From SKLM01 sp964450435 (lineage in GTDB: Bacteria; Chloroflexota; Anaerolineae; B4-G1), in assembly GCA_964450435.1 (NCBI GenBank), contig CAYVCX010000028.1:1-35073 (forward strand): a stretch of 35,073 nt of DNA. The letters run 5' to 3'. The notes below the pieces were generated by a model. It searched no databases and was not told where the DNA came from. It was given only the letters and a program-made list of their open reading frames with translations. Position numbers and translations under genes: made by a program. The first letter of the stretch is position 1; each line of letters starts with the position of its first letter. Positions 1 to 6,853 of this stretch are shown here, in pieces.

Positions 1-43
1 GCATCCCGATTGCTGCGCGCTGGCCTGGCTGCGCTACGCCCCG
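1..43 (-). tRNA. tRNA-Pro(CGG), 5' part, cut by window edge
   Basis: Read on the minus strand from base 43, the sequence folds as a tRNA start. The acceptor strand is CGGGGCG, followed by TA, the D-stem GCGC with its partner GCGC, and the anticodon stem CAGCA. The seven-base loop ATCGGGA gives anticodon CGG (bases 8-6), which reads proline codon CCG. The first three bases of the 3' anticodon strand (TGC) pair correctly before the window ends. A promoter lies just upstream on the same strand. The 3' half lies outside the window, so folding is only half tested. Confidence 0.88.
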
Positions 44-53
44 CAATGGAAAC

Positions 54-81
54 ATTATACCCCGTTCAGGCTTCCTCGCAA
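54..81 (-). promoter_or_regulatory. Promoter of tRNA-Pro
   Basis: On the minus strand TTGCGA (76-81) and TATAAT (54-59) are separated by 16 bases. The predicted start, near base 47, is about 4 bases ahead of the tRNA 5' end. This very short leader is usual for a tRNA gene. It sits back to back with the rightward promoter at 90-117. Confidence 0.65.
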
Positions 82-89
82 GTCCGCGT

Positions 90-117
90 TTGACAGGCCA
101 GGGTTCTGGGCTACTAT
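90..117 (+). promoter_or_regulatory. Promoter of the CDP-alcohol transferase gene
   Basis: TTGACA (90-95) and TACTAT (112-117) are 16 bases apart, so transcription would start near 124, about 70 bases before the GTG start at 193. An inverted repeat, AGACGGGC (119-126) with GCCCGTCT (144-151), covers the predicted start region and could fold in the leader. Whether it regulates anything is unknown. Confidence 0.6.
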
Positions 118-192
118 TAGACGGGCCCCATATGAGGGCGCCCGCCCGTCTGAACGCAGGCCTGGCGCGGTCACAGAGGGAAGAGTCGAGCG

Positions 193-825
193 GTGAATGA
201 TACGCAGGAGGCGACCACCAAACAGATGGGGCAATGGGAGTCGCTGACCGACTGGGTACGCGCCCGGACTGGGGCAGTCCTGAATCCTGCTGCTGACTTC
301 CTCGCGGGCCTGGGTGTGCGCCCCAACGCCATCACCCTCGTGGGGTTCCTGCTGCAGGTCGGCGTCGCGACGCTATTCGCTTTGGATCAGGTCCGCTGGG
401 GCGGGGGGGTGCTGTTCATCGTTGCTCCCATGGACGCCCTCGATGGCGCCGTGGCCCGTGCCAGCGGGACGGATGGCCCCTTCGGTGCGTTTCTCGACTC
501 CACACTCGATCGGCTTTCTGACGCTGCCCTTATTCTGGGGCTCACAGCTCACAGCCTCCAGCGGGGGGCACTCCTCGAGGTTGGCCTGTTCCTGTCAGCC
601 CTGGTCGCTGCTCTGATGGTCAGCTACACCCGGGCGCGGGCAGAAGCCCTCAACTTCTCCTGCAGGGTTGGTCTCCTCACGCGTCTGGAGCGGATTCTCC
701 TCGTCGCCGCCCTGTCGGCCCTGGGGCTTGTCACTCCCCTGGCCTGGGCCCTGTCGATCCTATCGATCGTGACCGTGGTCCAGCGGGTGGTCCACGTATA
801 CCGGGCGTCTTCCTGGGTTGAATAG
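193..825 (+). CDS. CDP-alcohol phosphatidyltransferase family protein
   Basis: This 210-residue integral membrane enzyme should transfer a phosphatidyl group from a CDP-linked lipid to an alcohol in phospholipid synthesis. The family signature D-G-x2-A-R-x8-G-x3-D-x3-D is complete: Asp84-Gly85, Ala88-Arg89, Gly98, Asp102 and Asp106, with a further Asp81 ahead of it. Hydrophobic segments at about 45-78, 110-145 and 165-200 fit the usual multi-pass fold. The GTG start follows a GAGGGA ribosome site. The alcohol substrate (glycerol phosphate, inositol phosphate or other) cannot be told from sequence alone; the length and N-terminal layout resemble PgsA and phosphatidylinositol-phosphate synthase types. 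It is transcribed apart from the ABC genes that follow, which have their own promoter. Confidence 0.9.
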   Translation: MNDTQEATTKQMGQWESLTDWVRARTGAVLNPAADFLAGLGVRPNAITLVGFLLQVGVATLFALDQVRWGGGVLFIVAPMDALDGAVARASGTDGPFGAFLDSTLDRLSDAALILGLTAHSLQRGALLEVGLFLSALVAALMVSYTRARAEALNFSCRVGLLTRLERILLVAALSALGLVTPLAWALSILSIVTVVQRVVHVYRASSWVE

Positions 826-916
826 GGCTTGTCGCAGAGCCGCGTGTTGCGACGAGCCGTTGGTGGCCGGATGTTCTCGGTCCGGGGCCCTCGGTGGCGC
901 AATGCACCATCATCCG

Positions 917-945
917 TTGCCGCAGAGCCCCGGTGTTGGTATAAT
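917..945 (+). promoter_or_regulatory. Promoter of the ABC transporter operon
   Basis: TTGCCG (917-922) and a perfect TATAAT (940-945) are separated by exactly 17 bases. Transcription would start near 952. This leaves a 12-base leader to the ATG at 964, or about 54 bases to the ATG at 1006 that matches the family N-terminus. Confidence 0.65.
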
Positions 946-1005
946 CACACCTGAGAAAGCCGCATGCTGTCCCGGTTCCTTCCGCAATCGCTGCGCGACC
1001 GAACG

Positions 1006-1968
1006 ATGATCGAGCTGAGAGGACTGACCAAGCAATTCGACGAGTTCACGGCCGTGGATGGGGTGACGCTGTCGGTCGAGCCGGGGGAGATCCTGGCTCT
1101 GTTGGGTCCCAACGGTGCCGGCAAGACTACGACGGTCCGCATGCTGGCGGCTATCCTGTCGCCGACATTGGGACACGCTTTCGTCGATGGTCACAGCGTG
1201 ATCGAACAGCCCCGCGAGGTGCGGCGGCGCGTAGGCCTGTTGACCGAGCACCCCGGCCTCTACCTGCGCATGCGCGGGGACAACTACCTCGACTTCTTTG
1301 GCCGCCTGATGAGCATGGACGGTGACGAGCGCCGTCGGAGGGCCCGGTCCCTGCTGGAGCAGTTTGAGATGCTCGCGGTGAGCGATCGGCGCATGGGGAC
1401 CTACTCCAAGGGTATGCGGCAGAAGATCGCGTTGGCTCGTGCCATGCTCCACGATCCACCGGTCCTCCTCCTCGACGAGCCTACCTCTGCCATGGATCCA
1501 CACAGTGCGAAGCTCGTCCGCGACGCCATCCTCACCCTGCGACGCGATCAGCGGGCCATCATCATCTGCACCCACAACCTGGCTGTGGCCGAGGCTCTCG
1601 CCGACCGCGTCGCCATCATCGAGCATGGACGGATCATCGCCCTGGGGACGTTGTTCGAGCTCAAACAGCGCCTTCTTGGGCCGCCTCTGATGGAGCTGCG
1701 GTTGGGGCGCAAGGTCGACGGTGCGCTGAGGTTGATCTCGGATCTGATTGAGGTCAGGGAGTCCGGCGAGGACTGGTTGCGCTATTCGACCCCCGATCCC
1801 GGGGAGACCAACCCGCTGGTCCTCCGAGCCCTGGCGGCGGGGGATGTCCCGGTGGTGACCTTGAGCAGCGTGGAGCGCAGCCTGGAGGATGTTTACTTGC
1901 GGGTGGTTAATCTGACCGGGCGTGGTCAGGGGACGCACGTGATCCATGGGAACCTGGTTGAGGGATAG
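1006..1968 (+). CDS. ABC transporter ATP-binding protein (NatA/CcmA-like)
   Basis: This is the nucleotide-binding subunit of an ABC-2 type exporter. From the ATG at 1006 (320 residues), Walker A GPNGAGKT is at 34-41, the signature YSKGMRQK at about 133, Walker B VLLLDEP at about 153-159, and the switch histidine in ICTHN at about 190. A C-terminal 100-residue accessory region follows, as in drug and sodium exporters. An in-frame ATG at 964 would add 14 residues and has a weak GAGAAAG ribosome site; 1006 was chosen because MIELRGLTK is the usual family start. The permease gene starts 5 bases after the stop, so the two form one unit. The cargo is unknown. Confidence 0.92.
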   Translation: MIELRGLTKQFDEFTAVDGVTLSVEPGEILALLGPNGAGKTTTVRMLAAILSPTLGHAFVDGHSVIEQPREVRRRVGLLTEHPGLYLRMRGDNYLDFFGRLMSMDGDERRRRARSLLEQFEMLAVSDRRMGTYSKGMRQKIALARAMLHDPPVLLLDEPTSAMDPHSAKLVRDAILTLRRDQRAIIICTHNLAVAEALADRVAIIEHGRIIALGTLFELKQRLLGPPLMELRLGRKVDGALRLISDLIEVRESGEDWLRYSTPDPGETNPLVLRALAAGDVPVVTLSSVERSLEDVYLRVVNLTGRGQGTHVIHGNLVEG

Positions 1969-1973
1969 CAGAC

Positions 1974-3479
1974 GTGACCACGGTGAGTGAACGGGTGCGT
2001 GGTCTGAGTGGGGAACCGCTTCGCTTGGTCCTCGTCCTGATCAGGCGAGAGATGTACGACACGTTGCGGGACTGGCGCATGGTCGCGCCGATCCTGGTTC
2101 TTACCTTGCTCTTCCCCGCCCTGATGAGCATGGTGGCCGATCTCGCCCTCAGCTGGGTCGCCAGGTACGGCGCTTCCATCGTCGGCGATCGCTTGATGCC
2201 TTTCCTCCTGATGGTAGTTGGCTTCTTCCCCATCTCCTTCTCCCTGGTCATCGCGTTGGAGACTTTCGTGGGGGAGAAGGAGCGCAACAGCCTGGAGCCG
2301 CTGCTTGCGACGCCTCTGTCTGATGCCCAGCTCTACGTGGGCAAGACGCTGGCGGCCCTGATTCCGCCGCTGCTGGCAGCCTATGTGGGGATCGGTGTCT
2401 ATCTCATCGGTCTCCATTTCTTCAAGGGCTGGACGCCGTCACTCCAACTGCTCCTTCTGGTCCTTGCATTGACCACTGCCGAGGGGCTGGTGATGGTCTC
2501 CGGTGCCGTGGTCGTCTCCAGCCAGACCACTAGCGCGCGGGCGGCCAATTTGCTGGCCAGCTTCATCATCATTCCCGTGGCGCTTCTTATGCAGGGCCAG
2601 GCCGTGATTATGTTCTGGGCCAACTACGGTGTGCTCTGGTGGATCGTTCTGTTCCTGGTGGTGGTTGACGTCATCCTGATTCGTATGGGCATCCACCTCT
2701 TCAACCGCGAGTCCCTGCTCGGCCGGGAGATCGATGAGCTGAACGTGCCCTTCCTGTGGCGTACTTTCTGGCGTCACATGCGCTGGAAGTCCTGGTTCTT
2801 CGGTCTCGATCCGGAAAGTCTGCCTGTCGGGCTTCGCTGGTTGGGCTCCGCTGGCGGCTTGTATCGCTATCAGATCCCGGCCGTGGTGCGCCGCTCGCGC
2901 CTGGCCATCGTGACCGTGATCGTAAGCCTGGCTTTGTCTGCCGTGATTGGTCTCGATTACGCTGCGCGCTATCCGCTGCCGCCCGACGTAATCCAGCTTG
3001 ACCAGATTTCACCTGAGACCTTCGCTCAGCTTCCTGCCATCGACTGGCTGCCAGCATTCACCGCCTGGGGCGTGCTGGTCAACAACGTGCGGTCGCTGGC
3101 GGGGGCGTCGCTGTTGGCTGTCTTCTCCTTCGGAACGATGGCGATCGCTCTGTTGATGGCTCCTCTGTCCATCGTCTTCTTCTTCGTCAGGCAGGCTGCG
3201 TACGCCGGCTACAGCCCACTGCTTTTCTTCAGTGCCTTCGTGTTGCCTCACGCGGTGCTGGAGTTGCCGGCCGCCATTATTGCCACTGCGCTCGCTGTCC
3301 GTCTTGGCGCTACGCTTATGTCGCCTCCGCAGGGTATGAGTGTGGGCGAGGGGTGCCTGTGGGCGTTGGCTGATCTCGTGAAGGTTTTCATTGCCCTCGT
3401 CGTCCCGCTTCTGGCTCTGGCTGCCGTCGTCGAGGTCCACGTCACGCCTGCTGTCGTGCTCTGGACCTTCGCCGGGTAG
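1974..3479 (+). CDS. ABC-2 type permease fused to a C-terminal SpoIIM (DUF95) domain
   Basis: This 501-residue polytopic membrane protein is the partner of the ATPase just upstream. Residues 1 to about 260 look like an ABC-2 permease: an N-terminal helix after a basic stretch, then the ETFVGEKERNSLEPLLATPL segment typical of the family's coupling region, then further helices. From about residue 365 the sequence changes to the SpoIIM/DUF95 family, with the conserved NNVRS start, the FVLPHAVLELPAA motif and a late hydrophobic helix ending near VTPAV. SpoIIM is a membrane protein of engulfment in Firmicutes; related domains occur widely in non-sporulating bacteria with unknown roles. Translation starts at GTG. 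The fusion suggests that the exporter and the SpoIIM domain act together. Confidence 0.85.
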   Translation: MTTVSERVRGLSGEPLRLVLVLIRREMYDTLRDWRMVAPILVLTLLFPALMSMVADLALSWVARYGASIVGDRLMPFLLMVVGFFPISFSLVIALETFVGEKERNSLEPLLATPLSDAQLYVGKTLAALIPPLLAAYVGIGVYLIGLHFFKGWTPSLQLLLLVLALTTAEGLVMVSGAVVVSSQTTSARAANLLASFIIIPVALLMQGQAVIMFWANYGVLWWIVLFLVVVDVILIRMGIHLFNRESLLGREIDELNVPFLWRTFWRHMRWKSWFFGLDPESLPVGLRWLGSAGGLYRYQIPAVVRRSRLAIVTVIVSLALSAVIGLDYAARYPLPPDVIQLDQISPETFAQLPAIDWLPAFTAWGVLVNNVRSLAGASLLAVFSFGTMAIALLMAPLSIVFFFVRQAAYAGYSPLLFFSAFVLPHAVLELPAAIIATALAVRLGATLMSPPQGMSVGEGCLWALADLVKVFIALVVPLLALAAVVEVHVTPAVVLWTFAG

Positions 3480-3500
3480 CCCCGCCGCGCGAACTACCCA

Positions 3501-4655
3501 ATGATCTACGTCGATGTATCTGCCGCCGTCCACAGGCGCGCTGGTCTCGGTCGCTACGCCGAGAGCCTCGTCAGGGCGCTGGTGGGCTCCGGAGGCAGCC
3601 CCCCGAATGGCGCGCAGGGTGAACCGCCCTACGGTCTCTTCTACAATCGCGAGCGCGGCATCGAATCCCTGCCCGGACTGGATCATCTTCCTGCTCGTAC
3701 CGTCGCCCTGGGCTACAAACCCTGGCGCATGGTTGTATGGGTGGGGCAGCTGGCCCGGGTCGGCTTTGATCGGCTGCTGCCTCACGGGGCTCTATTCCAC
3801 GCCACTGAGCACCTGCTGCTCCCTCTTCGCTCCGTCCCCACCGTGCTCACTGTTCACGATCTCATCTTCCGCCACCTGCCCCAGCATCATAAGCCGCTCA
3901 ACCGCTGGTACCTCAACCTGACCCTGCCCCTTTTCTGTCGCCGGGCCACGCACATCATTGCCATATCGGAATGCACCCGCCGGGACCTGATGGCGGCGTA
4001 CGACGTGACTCCGGGCAAGATCACGGTCATCCACGAAGCGGCCGACCCCCGCTTCCGGCCGCAGCCATCGGACCCTGTGACGGCGGTCCGCGAGCGCTAC
4101 GGGTTGCCACCGAAATATCTCCTCTTCGTCGGCACCATCGAGCCGCGGAAGAACCTTACGCGCCTGCTGCACGCCTTCGAGGCGCTTCACGACGAGCAGA
4201 TGACGGAGGCCCTCGTCGTGGTGGGCAGGCGGGGGTGGTTGTGTGGGGATTTCTTCGCCGAACTGGAGCGATCGCCTGTCCGGGACGCTGTGCTCCTGCC
4301 CGGGTTCGTCCCCGACGAAGATCTTCCCGCCGTCTATGCGGGAGCTCAGGCGCTGGTCTTCCCGAGTCTTTACGAGGGGTTCGGTCTGCCGGCACTGGAG
4401 GCCATGGCCTGCGGCACCCCGGTCGCCTGCAGCAACACCGCGTCGCTCCCCGAAGTCGCGGGCGATGCTGCTCTGTACTTCGATCCGGGAGATGAAGGGT
4501 CCATCATCGAGGCGCTCCGTCCGCTGTTGAGCGACGCTGATCTGCGTCGTGACCTGGTGGACCGCGGCCTGCAGCAAGCGGCTCGATTCTCGTGGGAGCG
4601 CGCGGCCGCCGAGACCCAGGCGGTCTACAGAGATGTGATCGAGGGCGCTGGCTGA
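3501..4655 (+). CDS. Glycosyltransferase family 4 (GT-B fold)
   Basis: This 384-residue enzyme should transfer a sugar from a nucleotide donor to an envelope or exopolysaccharide acceptor. The N-terminal acceptor domain starts with MIYVDVSAAVHRRAGLGRYA. The C-terminal donor domain begins near FVGTIEPRKN (about residue 212) and contains the PSLYEGFGLPALEAMACG segment with the two glutamates of the family E-x7-E motif. It begins 21 bases after the permease stop and is probably co-transcribed. The start is fixed by the conserved N-terminus, because no clear ribosome site precedes the ATG. Donor and acceptor are unknown. Confidence 0.9.
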   Translation: MIYVDVSAAVHRRAGLGRYAESLVRALVGSGGSPPNGAQGEPPYGLFYNRERGIESLPGLDHLPARTVALGYKPWRMVVWVGQLARVGFDRLLPHGALFHATEHLLLPLRSVPTVLTVHDLIFRHLPQHHKPLNRWYLNLTLPLFCRRATHIIAISECTRRDLMAAYDVTPGKITVIHEAADPRFRPQPSDPVTAVRERYGLPPKYLLFVGTIEPRKNLTRLLHAFEALHDEQMTEALVVVGRRGWLCGDFFAELERSPVRDAVLLPGFVPDEDLPAVYAGAQALVFPSLYEGFGLPALEAMACGTPVACSNTASLPEVAGDAALYFDPGDEGSIIEALRPLLSDADLRRDLVDRGLQQAARFSWERAAAETQAVYRDVIEGAG

Positions 4656-4844
4656 CCCTCGTCACTGGCGGGGGGCGTCGCCCTTGGCCGCTCGACTGAC
4701 GCGTACGATGGTCTGGCCCTTCGTCCTCGGACGCAGTTCATTTGCGCTGCAGCTTTCGCAGCGGACCTGCGTATTGAGACGAGGAGACAGCGGGTTCCCC
4801 GTTTCGATGAACCAAGACGGGTTTTCGCGCTGAAAGAGGGCAAC

Positions 4845-5063
4845 GTGACGAGCGGGGGAGTTCCCATACTGCCGTGGCCGTCCTGTGCCATCTGGCAGCT
4901 GAGCGTGTTCATCTCAAAGATCATCGGACGCCTGGTCGGTGTGCTCTCGCGCCTGGTGCTGTGCAGCCCGGGTCCGTTGATCAGTCTGACCGTGGTGGGT
5001 GCGGTCGTCGGCATTCCGCTCACTATCCTGGGGATGCTGCTTATGTCGCGCGGTCTCTTCTAG
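4845..5063 (+). CDS. Small membrane protein of unknown function
   Basis: This 72-residue ORF starts at GTG behind a good GAAAGAGG ribosome site. Residues about 17-42 form a hydrophobic stretch, and residues about 45-68 (starting PLISLTVVGAVVG) form a clear transmembrane helix ending in a short basic tail. No known family was recognised. It lies 10 bases before the ATG of a truncated gene (5074), so the two could have been a translational pair. Being so short, it could also be a chance ORF; the ribosome site and hydrophobic pattern favour a gene. Confidence 0.5.
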   Translation: MTSGGVPILPWPSCAIWQLSVFISKIIGRLVGVLSRLVLCSPGPLISLTVVGAVVGIPLTILGMLLMSRGLF

Positions 5064-5073
5064 AGGCGTGAAC

Positions 5074-5310
5074 ATGGCTGACAGGGACCGCCTTTCGGAG
5101 CTGATCCTCGGCGGCGCTGCCGGTGCTGCCGCCGCGGCTGCCTCAGGACTCGCCATCCGACCGCGAATCTTGGGCTGGGGCGCGACCGAGGGGGAGGTGC
5201 AGCGCGCCCTGTGTCAACGCCGGGCCGCGACTTGTGTCGGCGTGGTCGTCGGAATAGAATGCTTTCAAGCACGCGGGCCCTCCCGCCTGACCTATCTATG
5301 GGGGGCTTAG
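5074..5310 (+). pseudogene. Truncated 5' end of an SRPBCC-like gene
   Basis: An ATG with AGAGGCG upstream opens a reading frame whose first 45 residues look like a real protein: an alanine-rich hydrophobic segment, then RPRILGWGATEGEVQRAL. From memory, this last part resembles the N-terminus of SRPBCC/polyketide-cyclase-like membrane-linked proteins, where WGAT..EV..PLPGDEL is common. After RAL the frame loses that pattern. Skipping the eight bases TGTCAACG (5211-5218) would give RALPGRDL, close to the expected PGDEL. The remaining 150 or so codons of such a protein are absent. This is therefore probably a decayed gene start; a short novel protein is the alternative. Confidence 0.42.
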
Positions 5311-5453
5311 AGTGTTTAGCTGTACCGGTTCTTGGACGGAATGGGTGCCCGGCAGATGCCGTCTGGTGCGGGCCAGATGTCCAACCTGTGTCCTCGGGTC
5401 GGACCGGCGCACGGCACGAGCAGAATAGTCGATCCATAGAGAGGGGGCCTTCC

Positions 5454-5915
5454 ATGGCAAAACTCACGCCTGAGCAGGTGTTTGACAAAGTAGACGCTGG
5501 TGAGAGCCTGAGCGGTGCCAACCTGCAGGGGATCGACTTGGTCTTCTCCATTCTGGAGGGGGCCGATCTCCACCAGGCCAGGCTGCAGGGGGCGCAGCTT
5601 CAGGGTGCTGTGCTGCAGGGCGCCGATCTGAGCGAGGCCGATCTAACCGACGCCGAGCTAGACGAGGCAGGGCTACTGGACGTCGACCTGCGCCGCGCCT
5701 GCCTGTGCGGTGCGGAGCTGACGGCGGCCGACCTGCGGGGGGCCAATCTGGAGGGCGCCGACCTGCAGGGGGCTGTGCTGGACGATGCCCTCGTCGATGG
5801 CGAGCAACTGCGCCAGGCGGCGTCTCTCGCCGGGGCGACGCTGCCCGACGGTACCGTACTCAGCCGCGAGAGGTGGCGCGGCAAGTTCGAGGCCTGGTGT
5901 CGTGAACGGAGCTGA
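5454..5915 (+). CDS. Pentapeptide-repeat protein (short)
   Basis: This 153-residue protein is built of about 20 tandem pentapeptides of the A(D/N)LxG type (about residues 18-115), which fold as a right-handed quadrilateral beta-helix. A non-repeat tail rich in charged residues follows and ends WRGKFEAWCRERS. The ATG at 5454 was chosen over an in-frame upstream start because GAGAGGGGG lies just ahead of it and the N-terminus MAKLTPEQ matches that of the second pentapeptide protein at 30669. Functions in this fold range from gyrase protection to structural roles; nothing here picks one. No signal peptide is seen, so it is probably cytoplasmic. Confidence 0.88.
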   Translation: MAKLTPEQVFDKVDAGESLSGANLQGIDLVFSILEGADLHQARLQGAQLQGAVLQGADLSEADLTDAELDEAGLLDVDLRRACLCGAELTAADLRGANLEGADLQGAVLDDALVDGEQLRQAASLAGATLPDGTVLSRERWRGKFEAWCRERS

Positions 5916-6109
5916 GTGTCGGGAGCCCGCACAGCCCGGTCTGGACTTCTAGGACAGTCGATCCCCGGCGGGATGGCTGGGGGATGTTGGGGCGGCCCTG
6001 GAGGGCGGCGCGGCGGCTGAATCGGAAGAGGGTAGACTCGCCCTCTACAGGCAGGGCATCGCTGGCTGTGCCGTTCACTTGGAGGCAGAAGATCCTTACT
6101 GAAACAGGA

Positions 6110-6129
6110 GCCCCGCGAGGACGCGGGGC
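6110..6129 (-). terminator. Terminator-like hairpin beside the orphan tRNA-Gln half
   Basis: GCCCCGCG (6110-6117) pairs with CGCGGGGC (6122-6129) over eight bases around the loop AGGA. It lies just past the 3' end of the orphan tRNA half on the minus strand, in the same place as the hairpin beyond the intact tRNA-Gln (9106-9125). There is no long T run after it. Confidence 0.45.
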
Positions 6130-6178
6130 CGTAGAAGCTGGGGGAGAAGGATTCGAACCTCCACTTACGGTTCCAGAG
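6124..6178. repeat. Left copy of a 55-bp direct repeat: orphan 3' half of tRNA-Gln
   Basis: These 55 bases are identical to 9120-9174. On the minus strand, 6138-6178 is the 3' half of tRNA-Gln, from the first base of the anticodon loop through the T-arm and acceptor strand. Identity stops exactly at the anticodon loop, and the sequence to the right (6179 onward) cannot complete a tRNA. A tRNA half copied at a distance is the usual trace of site-specific integration into a tRNA gene. Confidence 0.85.
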
Positions 6179-6254
6179 TATGCTCACCCGTTCGGTCTCA
6201 CCGAGTTCCTCTGCGTTGGTTTCCACGTCCCTTCTCCTGTTGCTTATTACCAAT

Positions 6255-6282
6255 TTGACCTTTATGGTCTTAATGGTATAAT
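6255..6282 (+). promoter_or_regulatory. Toxin-antitoxin promoter with overlapping palindrome
   Basis: TTGACC (6255-6260) and a perfect TATAAT (6277-6282) are 16 bases apart in an AT-rich stretch unlike its GC-rich surroundings. The inverted repeat GACC-TTTAT-GGTC (6257-6269) overlaps the -35 element and spacer. Phd/YefM antitoxins usually repress their own operon by binding such palindromes, so this is the likely operator. Transcription would start near 6289. Confidence 0.65.
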
Positions 6283-6328
6283 AGAGCGGCAGGATTGGAC
6301 ACAATTGATGCACAGGGAGGTACTGAGC

Positions 6329-6568
6329 GTGCCACGTGTTAGCGTAACTGAGGCCAAGAAGTCGTTTTCAGAGTTCTTGAACCGGGCTGCATACGGCAAC
6401 GAGCGCATCGTTGTCACGAGCCACGACAAACCGAAGGCAGCAGTCATCAGCATTGAGGATCTCCGGCGGCTCGAGTGGCTGGAGGATGTCGCGGCCGCTA
6501 TGGAGGCCGACGCTGAGTTCGAGGCTGGTGAGGCGCTCGAGTGGGAGGCGGTCAAGGACGAGCTGTAG
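6329..6568 (+). CDS. Phd/YefM-family antitoxin
   Basis: This 79-residue protein should neutralise the toxin encoded 9 bases downstream and repress the operon. The N-terminal half carries the Phd/YefM DNA-binding fold: SVTEAKKSFSEFLNRA, then NERIVVTSHDKPKAAVIS and IEDLRRLE. The C-terminal third is strongly acidic (about 55-79), as expected for the toxin-binding tail. The GTG at 6329 was chosen because AGGGAGGT lies 8 bases ahead; an upstream in-frame ATG at 6308 would put that ribosome site inside the gene. The pair lies just inside the left tRNA-Gln repeat, which suits a stabilising cargo of a mobile segment. Confidence 0.9.
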   Translation: MPRVSVTEAKKSFSEFLNRAAYGNERIVVTSHDKPKAAVISIEDLRRLEWLEDVAAAMEADAEFEAGEALEWEAVKDEL

Positions 6569-6577
6569 GAGTAGCCC

Positions 6578-6853
6578 ATGGCCTACTACGCAGTCTACAT
6601 CAGCAGACGGGCGGCAAAAGAACTGAGTAAGAACGTCGCGCACCAGGACAAGGATCGGGTCAAAGAGGCGATTACTGCTCTAAGCAGAGATCCGAGGCCG
6701 CACGGGTGTCGAAAGGTCCGATCGGCGCCCAGGGGGACGTTTCGGATCCGGGTTGGAGACTATCGCGTGATCTACCGCGTCCGAGACAAAGAAGAGGCGG
6801 TTGTCGTGGCGCTGGTGAGACGCCGAAGCGAAGACACCTACAGGAATCTCTGA
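6578..6853 (+). CDS. RelE/ParE-family toxin
   Basis: This 91-residue basic protein has the RelE/ParE pattern: an N-terminal strand YAVYISRRAAKEL, a helix ending near EAITALS, the segment DPRPHGCRKV, then FRIRVGDYRVIYRVRD and a final strand VVVALVRRRSEDTYR. RelE members cut mRNA on the ribosome; the basic and aromatic residues in the C-terminal half (Arg, Tyr, Arg of RVGDYRVIYRV) match the sites used for this. ParE-type gyrase poisoning cannot be excluded by eye. It follows its antitoxin by 9 bases and is intact, so it is probably active. Confidence 0.9.
   Translation: MAYYAVYISRRAAKELSKNVAHQDKDRVKEAITALSRDPRPHGCRKVRSAPRGTFRIRVGDYRVIYRVRDKEEAVVVALVRRRSEDTYRNL

Noticed and set aside
910..1947. 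Long open frame on the minus strand opposite the ABC ATPase
   Set aside because: It is antisense to a gene with complete Walker and signature motifs; its translation is low-complexity Gln/His/Asp-rich, as expected from a shadow frame in GC-rich DNA. The same holds for minus frames at 12967-13920, 13942-14790 and 21195-22202.
5454..5915. Qnr-type resistance role for the pentapeptide proteins
   Set aside because: Only the repeat fold is shared; no Qnr-specific loops or context were recognised.
6138..6178. A second functional tRNA gene or an intron-containing tRNA at the left repeat
   Set aside because: The sequence beyond the anticodon loop gives no matching acceptor, D-arm or 5' anticodon stem within reach, and no intron-like structure was seen.
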